A stretch of 64,000 nt of DNA from Mesodorylaimus sp. YZB2_4 (Eukaryota > Nematoda > Enoplea > Dorylaimida > Dorylaimidae): positions 62,001 through 126,000 of the forward strand of contig JASANH010000485.1 in NCBI GenBank assembly GCA_030248295.1, given 5' to 3'. A program made the position numbers and the translations under genes. Positions 11,231 to 23,987 of this stretch are shown here, piece after piece (positions within the stretch are counted from its first letter, which is position 1; each line of letters begins with the position of its first letter). Under the pieces are notes generated by a model. It was given only the letters and a program-made list of their open reading frames with translations, did not search any database and was not told the origin of the DNA.

Positions 11231-12829
11231 CTTTTGACCTTGGCACCAGATAGGCTCAATCTCTTTTTGGATCTCACAATAGGGAGGTCATGTTTTCAAC
11301 CAACAATGCTGCAGGACTTCGAGATAAGATACCAAAAACGTTGTCTATTTTCGCTTTTCTAAAAAGTTTGGATATAGTGTGCATTCAGGAGACTCACTTC
11401 CGTAGTGCTCAGGAAGCAGCTTTTTTCGATAGTGTTTTTCAGTCGGGCTTCAGGATTTTTCACACTTTTTCTAAAGAGTATAGTGCAGGGCTTGTATACT
11501 AATAAGTAGAAGGTGTTTTTTCTTTGAGATTATTCGTGTCACTAGTGTCCCAGGTCGAGGCCTGGTATTAGCTGCTGAATTTGGAGCCAAGTCTTTTTTG
11601 TTTGTGGGTGTATATGCGCCAGCTCAGGAGCATGCCAGGAAGGGTTTCAATGATGAATTATATGAGACGACTTCGCAAAGGCTCCGGTATCATGATGCAA
11701 GTGTTTGCCTCGGCGATTTCAATTTTGTAGAATCTAAAGAGCTTGATCGCAGTGATCTCACAAATTATCTAGAGGTGGGCCTGAAAGAATTCCGAAGATT
11801 TTCTTCGAAATTCAAAGTTTGGGATATTTTTAGAGTGCATCATCATAATGGTCGTGAGTTCTCTCATCTCGCCCGTAGCACCAAAACGCAGGGCCGACTT
11901 GATAAAATCTACGCAACTGAAAACGTGGTGAATTCTTACGTAAAACGCAAATTTACAAATACGGGCCTATCTGACCATGAAATCTTTGAGATAGGTGTAA
12001 TTTTTCTTTTGCAAAGGTACCTTGTTATTGGAAACTGGATGTACAGTAGACTTCTTTGCAAAAGATAAATTTTTGCAAGAGTGCGTGATAAATAAACTGC
12101 ATGCGCTGCAAGGTGTAATATGTCATGCTACTGATGAGGATATCTTGTTACAATGGGAGCATTGCAAAATAGAAATAGGAGATCAGTGTAAGGCAAGGAA
12201 AAGGACTGTAGAACTAGAGAACAGGAAAAAACGTCTGTGGCTAGAAAAGGAGCTGGAGAAAGCAAAGGAATTATTGGGTGTGCATAAAACGAGTGTAATT
12301 CTAAAAGCCGAATATTTGGATGTGTGTGATAAGGCTTAGGGCTTTTGACAGGAAGAAGTTTGGGAGACTCACGTCAGAGATCTAGCCACTGACCACTGCT
12401 AAACAAATGCAAAAGAATTCGGCTGAAAGTAGAACAGTGTATGCTGTACGTGGGGAAAACGGGTCTTTGTATGGAGACCAACTCGAGGTTATTGAAGAAA
12501 TTAGGCGGCAGTATGCCCAGTTGTTTACGAGCGTTGGGAAAACTGACGAAAGCGCAGCAAAGGAGTTTTTGAACCAGCCTCCTTTTGGGGTGGCGAATGA
12601 GGCTGACAGAAAGGATTTTGGGGAGGAGATAGGAGAGGATGAGGTAAAGAATGCCATGCGCTCTTTTCAAGGGAAAAAGTCACCTGGCAGTGATGGGTTA
12701 CCAATAGAACTTTATACAGTTTTCTTGAACGAAACGGGATGGATATTGAGCAAGGTATCTGATCTGATTTATTCCCCAGCGAAACGCAGTTGCGCACTAA
12801 ACTGCGGGACATGAGCATACCGTGTAACA

Positions 12830-14240
12830 ATAAATTAAAAGTCAAAGAAAAATGTGAAACGTCGATCATTTTTAAAACAGAAAAGCGTGTACAGATTTCC
12901 TGAACTTGCCATATGACATTAATCTTTTTCTTCATCGACCACAGAAAATATAAACTTTTGTGGAATCGAATTCCATAAAATAAATGATGAGTGTTCAAAC
13001 GATTGTTCGAATGCAATTGTGACAGTTGGGTCTGGGGGTAGCTCAAGGTGATGGCTGCCATTGAGACGTGAACTAACCCTGCGCCCAGATTCTGACGTCA
13101 GTTTGAGTCGACTTTGATCGTAATCATGCTTGCCAGAAAAAAATTTGTGTAGTTGACACAGTTTAAGAATTTTTCTTCGATCGGCCATTGTTCTCCAGCC
13201 CCACTCTGATAGGGTCGAGGCGTAGTTTGCGGTCCAGTTTTTGGTCAAAAGGCGCAAAGCGTACTCCTGGGTACGTTCTAATTTATCTATGTCTTCCTGA
13301 AGAATTAGATCGTAGATTTGACAGCCGTAGTCAAGCTTCACCCGAATACAGGCTTCAAAGACTGCCTTGAAGACTTGCGGTGGACAGTTTCGGCCTAATT
13401 TTCGGTGCAGTGCACCGATCATTGATCGGGATGCAGATGAGATTTCGGAGACGTGCTCGCTGAATTTCATATCCGCTGATAAGGTAACTCCCAAGCACTT
13501 GACTTTTTCCGCAACGTCCAGTACCATGCCGTCAATAGTAAGCTTTGGCGAATGACTGAGTTCACGGTGATTATATCGAAATACGGCCACTTTACATTTT
13601 GAAGGATTCAAGTGCAGACCCGCAGACAGGAATCTCGACTGGATGAAATCTATTGCAGGCTGTAGAACTGACTCTGCATCTTTAAGCCGTTTCAGTGGAG
13701 CCAACAGTGATGTATCGTCAGCGAATCCGAAAAGCGACAAATTTGGAAATTGCGTTTCGAAGTCGATGAATATCAGGTCGAGGGCAGCAATGAATAAGAT
13801 TGGGCCTAGCACACTACCTTGCGGCACCCCACTGACCACTCGATCCCTCGTCGAAGCACAGTTATCGACGGACACATATTGCCAGCGATCGGTTAGATAA
13901 GAATTCATCCAAATAAGAAGCTTGGGGGGGTACCCGATGATGACGTTCGAGCGTTCGAAGTAAGATTAGATGCGGTAGGTGATCGAAAGCTTTTCGAATG
14001 TCCAGAAAGATGCCAAGCACATGACTCACTTCTTTTTGGCTGAGCCAATCATGAATTGATTAAGTACATCGGATCAAAGCGCTTATAGTTGATCGACCTT
14101 GGGAAAATCCGTGTTGATGGCGGGAGATTTTAATTTGTCTTCGGAAGAACCCAGCCACAAGTCGTTCCATAACTTCGGACAAAACAGATAGGAGAGAAAT
14201 CGGTCGATAATTTCCTATATTCCCTCTGTCTATAGAGGTA
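12830..14240 (-). mobile_element. 5'-truncated LINE (CR1/Jockey-like) inserted in the Tx1/L1 ORF2
   Basis: A 329-codon open frame (13908 to 12919) on the minus strand encodes the second half of a reverse transcriptase: VVSGVPQGSVLGPILF, the active site FADDTS, LHLNPSKCKVAVF, VKCLGVTLSADMKF, and the C-terminal region LERTQEYALRLLTKNW. Upstream, 13909-14235 encodes the earlier RT blocks in shifted frames. The host ORF2 is cleanly interrupted: its pre-RT part stops near 12790 and its RT block resumes near 14250. This copy is less decayed than the host element and therefore younger. It is related to, but not the same as, the fragment at 4545-5969. Confidence 0.75.
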
Positions 14241-14456
14241 TATAGAGCTTCATCCTTCTAGTTGTTATTTTGGAATAAATCCGCAGCTTTACAAAGGCGA
14301 GGGGATAAAGCGCAAAGATCTAGCTGGATACCTTTGACCATGTTGAATGTTGGCTACAGAATCTTAGCAAAGATTCTTAAGATGAGACTGAGGAAAGTGA
14401 TGGTCGAATTGTGCATCCTGGCCAGACTTGCTCTGTGCCGGGCAGAGCAAGTCTGG

Positions 14457-14552
14457 TCCCTTTTCCTTACATTTCCAACAATACTTCGGCATGCCATAGT
14501 ACCATATCGATATTGGTACCATTCGATTTAGCGTCTCAGATTTAAAATTCGA
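14457..14552 (-). repeat. Antisense copy of a 95-bp ORF1 segment inside ORF2
   Basis: The sequence 14457-14552 is the reverse complement of 10303-10396 with only a few mismatches (TTGGTACCATTCGATTTAGC is shared). It is preceded by a perfect 13-bp hairpin, CCAGACTTGCTCT / AGAGCAAGTCTGG at 14421-14455. It breaks the ORF2 frame between the ILAKIL and FDIVEW blocks of the reverse transcriptase. Confidence 0.75.
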
Positions 14553-17064
14553 GACGGGGTCCTGACGCTGTAAAATGCTGTAGAGTACATTAATGAGTCA
14601 GATATGTGCGCGATACTTCTCTCAGTTGGCCATATGACCGCCTTTGACATCGTGGAATGGGAGTATCTTCTCGCCGTCTGGAACTATTTTGAGTTAGGCA
14701 AAGATTTTCGAAATTGGATCAAGGTCATTTATAAAGCAGGGATAGTAACGACGTCTGTACAAGTGAACGGGTATATATCCTCGCCCTTTCACCCAAGCAG
14801 AGGGATAAGGCAGGGCTGTCCATTGTCGGCTTTATTGTATGTGCTTGAATCAGAGACTGTCACTAATTATGTCAGGAGGAAAACAACCATAAAAGGAATA
14901 GATTTAATTGGGCAGGAACTAAAAATTAGCAATTACGCGGATGACACGAATTTTCTGTTGACTGACTGTGTCTCTATAAAGCGCAATTTGACGTGTGCGA
15001 AAAATTTGGGAAAGCATCTGGGGCAACACTAAAACTGGAAAAACCAAAATTTTGTTACTTGGCTCGATGAATCTGGCTGATTTAGAGCAAGACCTGCAAA
15101 CTTATGTGGTCGAGCAAGTAAAGGTTTGTGGGTTCTTGATTTCCAGTGCGAGAATGGAAATAGCAGCAAACTGGTCTTTAGTGCGCGAACATATCGGGAC
15201 ACTAAGCAGCAAAACACCGCATTGCGAAAGTATGGTATTTAGCGTCCATAATCGCACCTTAGTCTGATCTCCAACGGTATATTGAAAAAAATATAGATGG
15301 ATATTTCTAGTATCCATCCAAAGCAAATATGGTTAACAAGTACATTTTGAGAAGGAGTAAAGCCCAAGGCGGAGTGGCTTACCCAGATGTAGACATTAAA
15401 GTGTTAGCCTTCCGCTTGATGCTTCTGTTGCGTAGACTGGTAGCCAGCCAGGAAGCAGCTTGTCACAGGGTGTTTGATTTTTTCTTTGAGAAAGTGAAAT
15501 ACGCAAAACTCAATCAGCTGACTAACATAGCAGTACCTCGACTGTATAAAGATATCCGCAGGGCTGTTATAACTGCCAAGTTTTGTCTAAGAGACCAGGG
15601 TAGTGAGGGATTAGACACCAAAACATATCCGCTGAAACACATCAAAACCAAGATATTTTATGAGCACATGATGGGCGGTAAAGTGGGCAAGGCCACCCTG
15701 GCCATGCAGGAATACTGGAAAGCAAAGTTGGGGAACGACTCAATTGATTTTGGGGCTTATTGGAACTTAACCAGGACTAAGAATGTTGACGGGCTGACTC
15801 GTAGTTTGCACTATGGCTTGCTGTATAAGGCTTTATGCACGAGAAGTAGAGTTTCTAAATTCGCTGATGTTGAAGCAAATTGTAAATACTGCAGGAATCA
15901 CTATGCATGTATTGACACTGAGGATGTTCACCACGTTTTCGTCTCATGTTCACGGGCAGTATCATTTTGGAATAAGGTGTAGGTTTTTTTAAAAATAATA
16001 GATCCGGCTACTACTTTGGGGGCTGAAAACAGGGTTTTCGGGATAGTAGGTTCGTCCAACAAGTTTGCCGCCTCAATAGCAAACTTAGTTCTGCAAGCAG
16101 CAAAGAGGTGCATATGGTTTGCGAGGTAGATTACGAGGAGGAAAATGGGATAGTTGACCTGTGGAAATCACTGTTGAGACGGCTAAAAGTTCTGAAAGTA
16201 AGAGCGAGGTACATCTTACCGCATAGTGAGTACAAGGAGCTTTTTGTGAAGTCGTCTTTCTGTAGGGTTCTATCGTTGTATGGGTAAAATATAGGTGTGC
16301 AGTGGGCAGAGAAAAGAATAAGGAAAATGAAAAATTGAAAATTGAAAAAAATAGAAACAAAAAGGGGAAAAAACGTATTAAGAAAATATAAAACTGCTGT
16401 GGATTTTGCCCATTATTGTCTTTGTTGCGAAAATAATCTGCGAAAAGTTTTGGTTATTGAGAAGGTACTTATCGTAAGAGGAGAACTTTGTCTTCACTCA
16501 TTGCGGGAGCTAGTGTGCGGATATTTTTTTGTTTTGAGAATTACGCGTTGTGCAGTGGTTTTCTACTAGTTAGGATGCATGTAAGTAAAGCAGCTAAGCT
16601 GTGAGAATGAGATCAAACAGGAGATAGCAGCACCTAGATTGGTGCCATTTTTCCTTTCTATTCGCTTATATTGCTTGGTTTATTAAGGTCACAAAGAAAA
16701 GAAGGAAGATCAACAAGCGATAAAAAAGTGTGATAAATTGATCGAATTTGAATTTAACGGTTTTTGCACTTAAAATTGATGCCACGAAAAAAAATGCCAC
16801 TGAAAAAAAATACTAGAAATCGAAAAAAATACCCTACGTCCCTATTGTAACCCGCATCTAATGATGAGGGTACCTACCGTGTAGGTATGTACGCCCACTC
16901 ATAGACGGGAGGAGTATCACACTATGTACTTATGTCAGCCGTTTTTGTAAGACCTGGAGGCCATACAAGTATAGTATGCCCCCTTGGTCAGTATCCGTCT
17001 GACTGCGAGAAGGCCTGAGTAGCTGCGAAGTGCATGTACAGCCAAAAACCCATACAATACATCA

Positions 17065-17138
17065 GGTTTAGGCGGGATTTGAACCCACGCCTGCGGAATT
17101 ACCAGTTCAGCATGTTAACCCGCTACCATCAAGAAACC
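17065..17138 (-). tRNA. tRNA-like sequence with a GGT (Thr) anticodon
   Basis: On the minus strand the acceptor halves GGTTT and AAACC pair. The anticodon arm CTGAA-CTGGTAA-TTCCG gives loop CTGGTAA (anticodon GGT, Thr). The T arm GTGGG-TTCAAAT-CCCGC is well paired. The D arm (ATGGTAGCGGGTTAACATG) does not fold convincingly and two acceptor pairs are missing. It may be a tRNA pseudogene or the head of a tRNA-derived SINE rather than a working gene. Confidence 0.35.
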
Positions 17139-17989
17139 GTTCACTGCTACTAACCGCATGTCTGAAAGTGCGTGCGATGTGCGCCTGAGTGCGACTGTGT
17201 CGCTTGCTCGCCTTCTTTATGAAAATTATGGACCCCCTTTCTATTCACTTCGCAGTCTATTGTAGCACAGTAGACTGCAAAGTACGTCTTTTTGTCGTAC
17301 CTAGGACTAGGATAATGTGAGCTCCAAAAAGGAATCACTGGCACAAGAAATGGTATTTTTCTGACCATTTGATTCAATATTTGTGTCGCTATTATTTTGC
17401 CCCCCCTCCCTAATAATCACGGAACTCATTTTGACCAATGAAAGTTATGGAACCGTTATGGGTTTACTGTAATCAAAAAACTCCTTTCCATTTCTCCCTA
17501 AAATTTCCTTTTTATATAAACATGGTCTTTAAAAATTTCATGTCGCTTCAGTAATGCTCAAAATCAGAGTTGCTGCACTGATTTTCTCCACCGCACGCTG
17601 CTCTTATCCACGAGTCTCCTGCCGAAGTAAATAGCTTCTAGTAAGAACAGCTCAGCATGTTTTTCCTCTCCTAGGTAGTAGGTGGCTAATTCAGGAAAAG
17701 CACCTACAAATCTTTTTTCTAGAATTTTCTACAGAAGAATGGCCTTTAGCTTATTTACGCTTGTGTAACGGGAGTGATTTGAAGCAGCAGCTGGCTCTAG
17801 TAAGTTTGGAAGCACAGGCTAGCTTGAGTAAAATTGGATGTTTCTCCTCGCCCAAGCGAATGTTCTAGTTCTCCGCCATTGAGCCGCAACAAGCCAAGAA
17901 TTAGCGAGCTCGTTCTCGGCTCTGCTGAGGTATATAGTGAATACCAGGTTGCACGGTAGAACGCGTCAGACGTTGGAAGAAGCCAAACC

Positions 17990-20900
17990 ATGAAGTTCAA
18001 ATTGGTGATTCTGTCATTGATAGTTTTTCTGTGCTGCGATTACGCTTTTGGAAGGCACAGACGATGGAAGTTTGAAAATCTGGTACAAGAACGCCCCGTC
18101 AAACAGGCGAAGGGATTACTGGAAAAGGTAATTTTTAGTAACTTTTGGAAATATTCACTTTGTTTTGGGTTTTTAATAATCGGGTTTTTATTGTTAAGCC
18201 TGTTTTTGTGGAAAACACTGAAAATACTGAGCCAGAATCAGAGTCAGAAGAAGCCGACAGTACAACACAACCATCATGGATAACCCGTTTTTGGAAAAGT
18301 ACGTTCGGAAGAAGCGATCCATTCAGTGAAGTGGAAGATCGTAGTCAAGAATCTGAAGAAAGCGAGGGTTTTTTCTCTTCTTTAAAACCATGGTGGAAAG
18401 GGTAAATATTTTCGATTTTTTTGTCGATGCAGCAAGTTTCTTAGTGCCAAATGGACGAGAGGAAAATAATTTTTCTAGGCCTAACGTTTGCAGTTCGGAG
18501 GTTCAACACATCGAACCCACTGCGGATGGCAGCTCATTTTTGACGTTTTCAATGACCAGTTGCCACGACTCCGGGCGATCCTATAAATGTACCAAGAGGA
18601 CGAAGCATAATAGCACAGCCACAAAGGTGCATACGTTGACTTACGAGTGCTGCCTTGGATACGACAGAGATCCAAGGTCGAGGCTGGGGTGTCCAAAAAG
18701 TAAGGGACTTTTTCTGAGATTGACTCAACTGGGTCAAAGTTGCCTACGTCTGGTCAGAGCTTCAATGGGATGTAGGCAAACTGGGCACGCTGCAGGTCAG
18801 TATTTTATACAGCATCGTTTGTCATCTTCCAGAAGTAGACCTGCAAGACTGGGCGAGCACATTGCGCAGTGTGAATGCGACGAAACTGGCTGGAGCACTG
18901 GAAGAAGCCAATTTGACTGCGCTGTTTGATGGAAAAGTTACGCTGTTTGCACCATCCGACAATGCAATGACGTCTGGCGATGGTCAGGTATGTTTACTGC
19001 ACCTGTCCATTTGGCTCTCTTGCTGATGTCAGCTTGCCATTAAGTCTGTGCTTTCTATTGATGATGCTACCCATCGTGTTAGGGTTCGCACCCCCCCCCC
19101 CCCCCCCAATGCGGACTGTACTGTAGCTGCGGATTACCGATCACAGTAGCATTTGCCAGGCAATCTCTGTTCTGTCAGACGACGCATTGAGTACTCCCGT
19201 TCGAACTAGCTCGCTTCAAAAATCTGATAAAGGCGTGAAACTAAATCTGACTGAATATGACGTGCGAGAGTGGGGCAGGAGCAAACGATAAAATATGCCC
19301 CATACTTCTACAGGCTACATTCGCAATCAGTTTCAGTCGGGGGTTTCCTTAACAGTGATTATCAAGTCCGCTTTTCCCGGTCAGCAAACACGCGGGGTTG
19401 GCTGTCACTCTATCGGAAACTCTTGCTGTTATAACAATAACCTGAACAAAAAGTTCGTGAAAACTTGATGTTTTCCTAGTCCAAATTGAATGATGGAATG
19501 TTCCAAAACTAAGGACCATTTTTTTGCAGAATGACATCAACGTTGTTGTTCTGGAAACAGCGGACAAGATGCAATTCGCTCGTGACATCCTGAGAAGTCA
19601 CATCGTTGATGGCACACGCGTTTATTCATCGGACGATTTCCAGGACGAACTGCTTCTCCCAAGTGCATCCAATGGCGCCTCCATTCGTATTAACATATTC
19701 GCACGTCCTGTTCCAGTAAGCTGGAAATGCATGGCTTGAGGAATTACGCATGCTTCCTTATGGTGAACTAAACTGGAGGAAATTCAAAATTGGCCAGAAA
19801 TCCTGGATAACTGCTCTGATTCTGTTTCAGTTTGCCACAGCCGACTGCGCTCGCCTGCTTTCAAGCGATCATCGCACTCAAAACGGCAGTTATATCCACG
19901 TTATCGATCGTGTATTGACTCCAGTGAAACGCAACTTGTGGCAAATGATTGAGGACGATCCAAGATTCTCGGTCATGCGTTCACGTAAGCATTGTAGATT
20001 ATGCACACCTAACGATAAGCACCCTATACACTACTGAGTGGAGGAAACAGAACTACAGGAACATACCGTGCTGTGCTGATTCGTCACAGCAGAATTTTTC
20101 CAACCAGCACTCTTTCCTAGTGGTTGACGAAAACATAAGACGCCGTCTGGTGGACCCCAAGCAGCATTTAACACTGTTGGCATTTACTGACGAAGCGTTT
20201 GAGAAATTGAGCCCCAAAATGCGTCAGCATATTCGGGAAAAGGATAGCTGTTTTAACAGTAAGGGCTTTTTTAATTGCCGATTTTTAAAATGCGGGTATT
20301 TAAGTATCATCTAACTTTTCTCAGACCTTCTCCTTCATCATATTTTGCCCCATACGATCTGTGCAGCAGCTATTTACAACGAGCTCGGTTATGTTCGCAA
20401 TCTGGCTTTTCGAATGATGAATGCTACGCGATCGAGCGAGGGGGCCGTTAAATTCTCGAATGTCAAAGTGACGACAGCTGACCACATGGCAACTAATGGC
20501 GTCATGCATGTGATCGATGGTGTCGTTTTGGTTCCTGAGAGTAAGTCAGGTCAGGTGTTAAATGTCGCGCCTTGACCTTCAGTTTACTGCTCATCTTATT
20601 GTCAGTACCCGCTGATTCTGGTCGTGGATTCTCCCTGATTTTTGCTTGTTTATAAGGCTTTAAACTTGTAGTACTGCGTGCCTCTTGGGATGGGCTGCTA
20701 AGTCTTTCTGGCATAGCGGAGTCAGACAGTCAGTGTGTTTCTCATGTCCCACCGCTCATGAAGTCTATCCCTCCAAAGTTTTACGCTGTCATCAATTTGT
20801 TGTTAGTTACCACCTATCAAATTTTATTTTCAGTGCTGGATATCATCGGTGCGCTAGAGAACAGCAATGGCGCTTCAGCCCAGTTCGCATCTGCCTTGAA

Positions 20901-22355
20901 GGCACGCGAACTCGCGTCTGCTCTCACTGAAAGTGACAAGCCAGTGACCGTCTTCGTCCCTCCATCCGACAACATTTCTAGCTTGTCTATCAATGAGTTA
21001 CGTAATCACATTGTTCGCCAATCCATTCTGGATCGTTTTCGAGTTGTCTTGAACAGACCAAAGACAGTTGTCACTGACGCTGGTCGAAATGTCACAATAC
21101 GCTTCGACTATGATTACGCTGGCTTGTTCGATTGGAACGCTGAAAATCGATTGAGGCTGCACGTGGGATGCGCTCGGGCAGAGAGAATCATTAGTAGCTG
21201 CAACGGGGCTATCGTACTGTTGGACAAGGTATGGATGGACATATTTAGAGTATTTTAAAATTCAGTTTTCAGAGACCACAATGTGCCTTGTCATCTTATC
21301 GAACTCGAGCGATCATAGTACTCTCACGATCAGACCCTTGACTCCACCGACGTGTGACTCCTGAGGTTCATTAATCCTTCCCCTGGTCTAATCTGCATTC
21401 TGGTCAAACCCATCTCATCCCATGGCTGATGGATCAGTGGTCTCAGCTCGCAAAGCCAAACCTCTTTGTGTCATGGAATGAGCCAAGTTCCCACTCATTC
21501 AGGCTTTTCTTTTTCAGCCCATCGCAACACCGACCTTGGACACGTATGATCTATTGAAAAACAAACCAGAACTTTCGGAATTCGTCTTCTTGATCGACAA
21601 GGCGGGTCTTGTCACCGCACTCAAAGGAAATCAGCTGGATGGGACAGTTCTTGCACCGACTAATGCAGCTTTGGCTAGAAGTCTGACAGGAGCAGAAAAA
21701 CGGCGATTGTTGAATAATCAGAGCTATTTGAGAAGATTCATCAAGGAGCATATCCTGCTTGGTAAGAACTTGCAATCTAATACGCAATGCTCAGGCATTG
21801 GCGCATAGCTACTTCGCCGAAATCTTTGCGAAGTTTCCCCACTCGCAGCCAGGGCCAGAAGCCTTGATATGCTGTTGCTTGTAATCAAGCCCAGCAAGCG
21901 CAGGGGGGGGGGGGGGGGTAGTGTGACGTGCGGGGGGTTGGGTTTGCGACTATACCTGTGGCTGACACATCAACTCCAGGGGTTGACGTTTCCCAGCCAG
22001 ATTCGAGGGTTACGTGCTACGTATACCACTGCATGCGCTTTTCAGAAAAAGCGCAGCTTACAGAATCAGAAACACTCGCTCGTTATTTTCAGGCACCAAA
22101 TGCTGCAACGAGTTATCAGGCAACGACTGGTTCTTACCAGGCCGCTACACAACCATGGCTGGCACAAAAGTAACATCTATTGGCAATGCCGGGTCGTCAA
22201 CACTAAAGGTTGGTGGAGCTGATGTCGACCGGTGCGATTTGATGGCTACAAACGGCATCGTGCATTCGGTTGAGGAGACAGTTAGCTCGAGACGCCAAGC
22301 AGGTTTTTGGCCCACTCACTGGAATAGATTCGACGATGAGTTTTTCGATGATTAA
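17990..22355 (+). CDS. EMI plus four-FAS1 secreted adhesion protein (TGFBI/periostin-like)
   Basis: Eleven exons join in frame to 770 aa: 17990-18127, 18199-18401, 18479-18699, 18833-18987, 19530-19715, 19831-19984, 20121-20258, 20325-20540, 20834-21228, 21518-21761 and 22093-22355; all chosen introns are GT-AG. The protein starts with a signal peptide (MKFKLVILSLIVFLCCDYAF). An acidic Glu/Ser-rich stretch follows, then an EMI domain opening GPNVCSSEVQ and closing YECCLGYDRD ... GCPK. Four FAS1 domains come next: VDLQDWAS with VTLFAPSDNAM; NLWQMIEDD with AFTDEAFEKL; MLDIIGALE with VTVFVPPSDN; and TYDLLKNKP with GTVLAPTNAAL. Late FAS1 blocks MATNGVMHVIDGVVL and MATNGIVHSVEE are clear. This is the domain order of TGFBI, periostin and insect midline fasciclin, which are extracellular-matrix integrin ligands. 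The start follows a possible TATA-like stretch (GGTATATAGTG at ~17930). Confidence 0.9.
21900..22012 (-). repeat. Dispersed hairpin-repeat copy inside an intron of the FAS1 gene
   Basis: On the minus strand it reads CTGGCTGGGAAACGTCAACC, then CCTGGAGTTGATGTGTCAGC, then CACAGGTATAGTCGC. This is the same family as at 25915-25990, 36945-37020 and 44405-44475. It lies in the last intron (21762-22092), next to a poly-G run at 21905-21920. Confidence 0.7.
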
Positions 22356-23987
22356 CCACCTATTACGTCATGAACTGACCAGATAAGGGTGGAATACATT
22401 TACTCCAGCTGTGTAATTTCTTGCTAATTGTGAGTTGTGTGGGCCCTAAATTTTGTCGTGCATGTCTGCATCTGACAAAGTGAAAGACAGGAGAATAAAA
22501 GGAGACTCGAGCCTTGAGTGCCACCCCTCCCGACGACCACGGTCAACAAACGATGGCTCGTATAATTGATCTCCTAATCCATAATTCAGCTTGAAAGATA
22601 ATAGCGCAAAAATGGTCCACAAGGCGACACAGTACTCATATCCTCAATACGAGTAGATGGCGTCAAGTCCTTGATCTATTGTATGTTATAGTTGCGGCCA
22701 CATGCATTCACTCACAATTTCTTATCAGCTGTAACAACTCGCTCTAAATTGCTTGATGGCAGGTTGTACAAATAATTTTTCACCTTTTTGATTCATATTC
22801 CTGACTTCAGCTTGAACTGCGGTGGGCCGTTTATTTGACTTTCCTGATGACTTCTTGTTTGCCTGACCTGAACCCAGGCAAGCTTGAGTAGCGCTGGTCT
22901 GACTAGTACAGTACTTGTGGAACTCAACTTGACTGGGCACGTCTCTGGTCAGCTCGCAGCTTTTGCTGGAACAAAACCCTAGACCCGGTTTTTCGAAAAG
23001 GCTGGACCTATTTCTGCTCACAGAGCCTGTAGGCCCAAGAGACTGACGTTTCCAAGCCAGGCAAAGATCAATAATTCTCTCCTCAGAAGGCTCAGGTTTT
23101 TAAAATCAGGCAGTCGTACCAGAAGACTTGGCTTTTTCAACATGATAGTTTTAAATTCGCTGTTTCTTCCATGACCTTTTGAATTGTTTTATGAGGGATT
23201 TTTGTCTGCCATTATCAATGCTCGTATGACTCGGGGTCAGTAAAGCATGAGTCATGAGGAAGTGGTGACTGGTGATAGCATAGTCACAATAGCAAATTCT
23301 GACCCAGAATAAGAGGTGAAGAACATATCAAACATCACTGTGCGATGGGACTTAAAAAGTTCCAAGCCTGATCGCAGCGTCGGCTGTGCAGGCTGTAAAA
23401 TGGCATATAATTATTCCTAATTTCGACATAACCTCTATAGAATCTGTGTGATTTTTTGCATTGGTATGCGTGGTAGCGTAAAGTACGCTGCTGCAGCTCA
23501 TGCGCAAGGTACTCAGGTTACGAACTTTTTGAACTCGGGGACCCAACCACTTGGGGAAAGCTGTGCGGCGCCGCCATCAACACTGGTAGTTTTTCTGTTT
23601 ACGTATTTCTTTAAAACGAGATGATGAGATATTCCGTGAGCGATTCTTCAGTCATAAAAGTGCAAAAAAAAGACCAGCGTATCAGCTATCTTCGAAGCAT
23701 GAAAAACACTTTTAGCGCAATGATTATTGATTATTGATTACAAAATGCCGTCGCTCTTTGTGACTGCGGGGGGGGGAGGGGCAGAGTTGGCCAAAGATAA
23801 GAACCGGTCTTCAGACTTTATTTTGGTGAGCATTTCAGCCGAGCGTTGCCATCAGGTTTATGGCATCAAATGAAGTACACAAGATAAACTACTTTTAGCA
23901 GCTTTCTTTCCTTAAACATTCAATTTTTACTGCGGTAGTGCGAATCGTACGTAAGCTCACTTTACGACTAGAGCTGGTATTTTCAGT
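22356..23987. other. No gene seen between the FAS1 gene and the acetyltransferase
   Basis: About 1.6 kb without a convincing exon. A half copy of the dispersed hairpin repeat (GACTGACGTTTCCAAGCCAG) lies at 23041-23060. A G-run occurs at 23769-23778. AATAAA-like signals for the upstream gene occur near 22493. Confidence 0.5.

Larger units (their letters stand above)
11290..16286 (+). pseudogene. Tx1/L1-like LINE ORF2: endonuclease, reverse transcriptase, zinc C-terminus (interrupted)
   Basis: The AP endonuclease starts at 11290 (STNNAAGLRDK; DIVCIQETHF) and continues in another frame at 11598 (CLGDFNFV, GRLDKIYAT, SDHEIF). The pre-RT and RT start (KSPGSDGLPIELY) is at 12407-12780. The RT resumes at ~14250 after an inserted LINE (WIPLTMLNVGYRILAKIL), then FDIVEWEYL, RGIRQGCPLSALLYVL and YADDTNF at 14604-15030. 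The C-terminal part (15329-16286) holds a Cys-His cluster (CKYC ... CIDTEDVHHVFVSC) as in L1/Tx1 elements. Several frame shifts and stops occur. An antisense ORF1 fragment sits at 14457-14552. The AT-rich purine tail after 16290 may be the 3' UTR. Confidence 0.8.
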
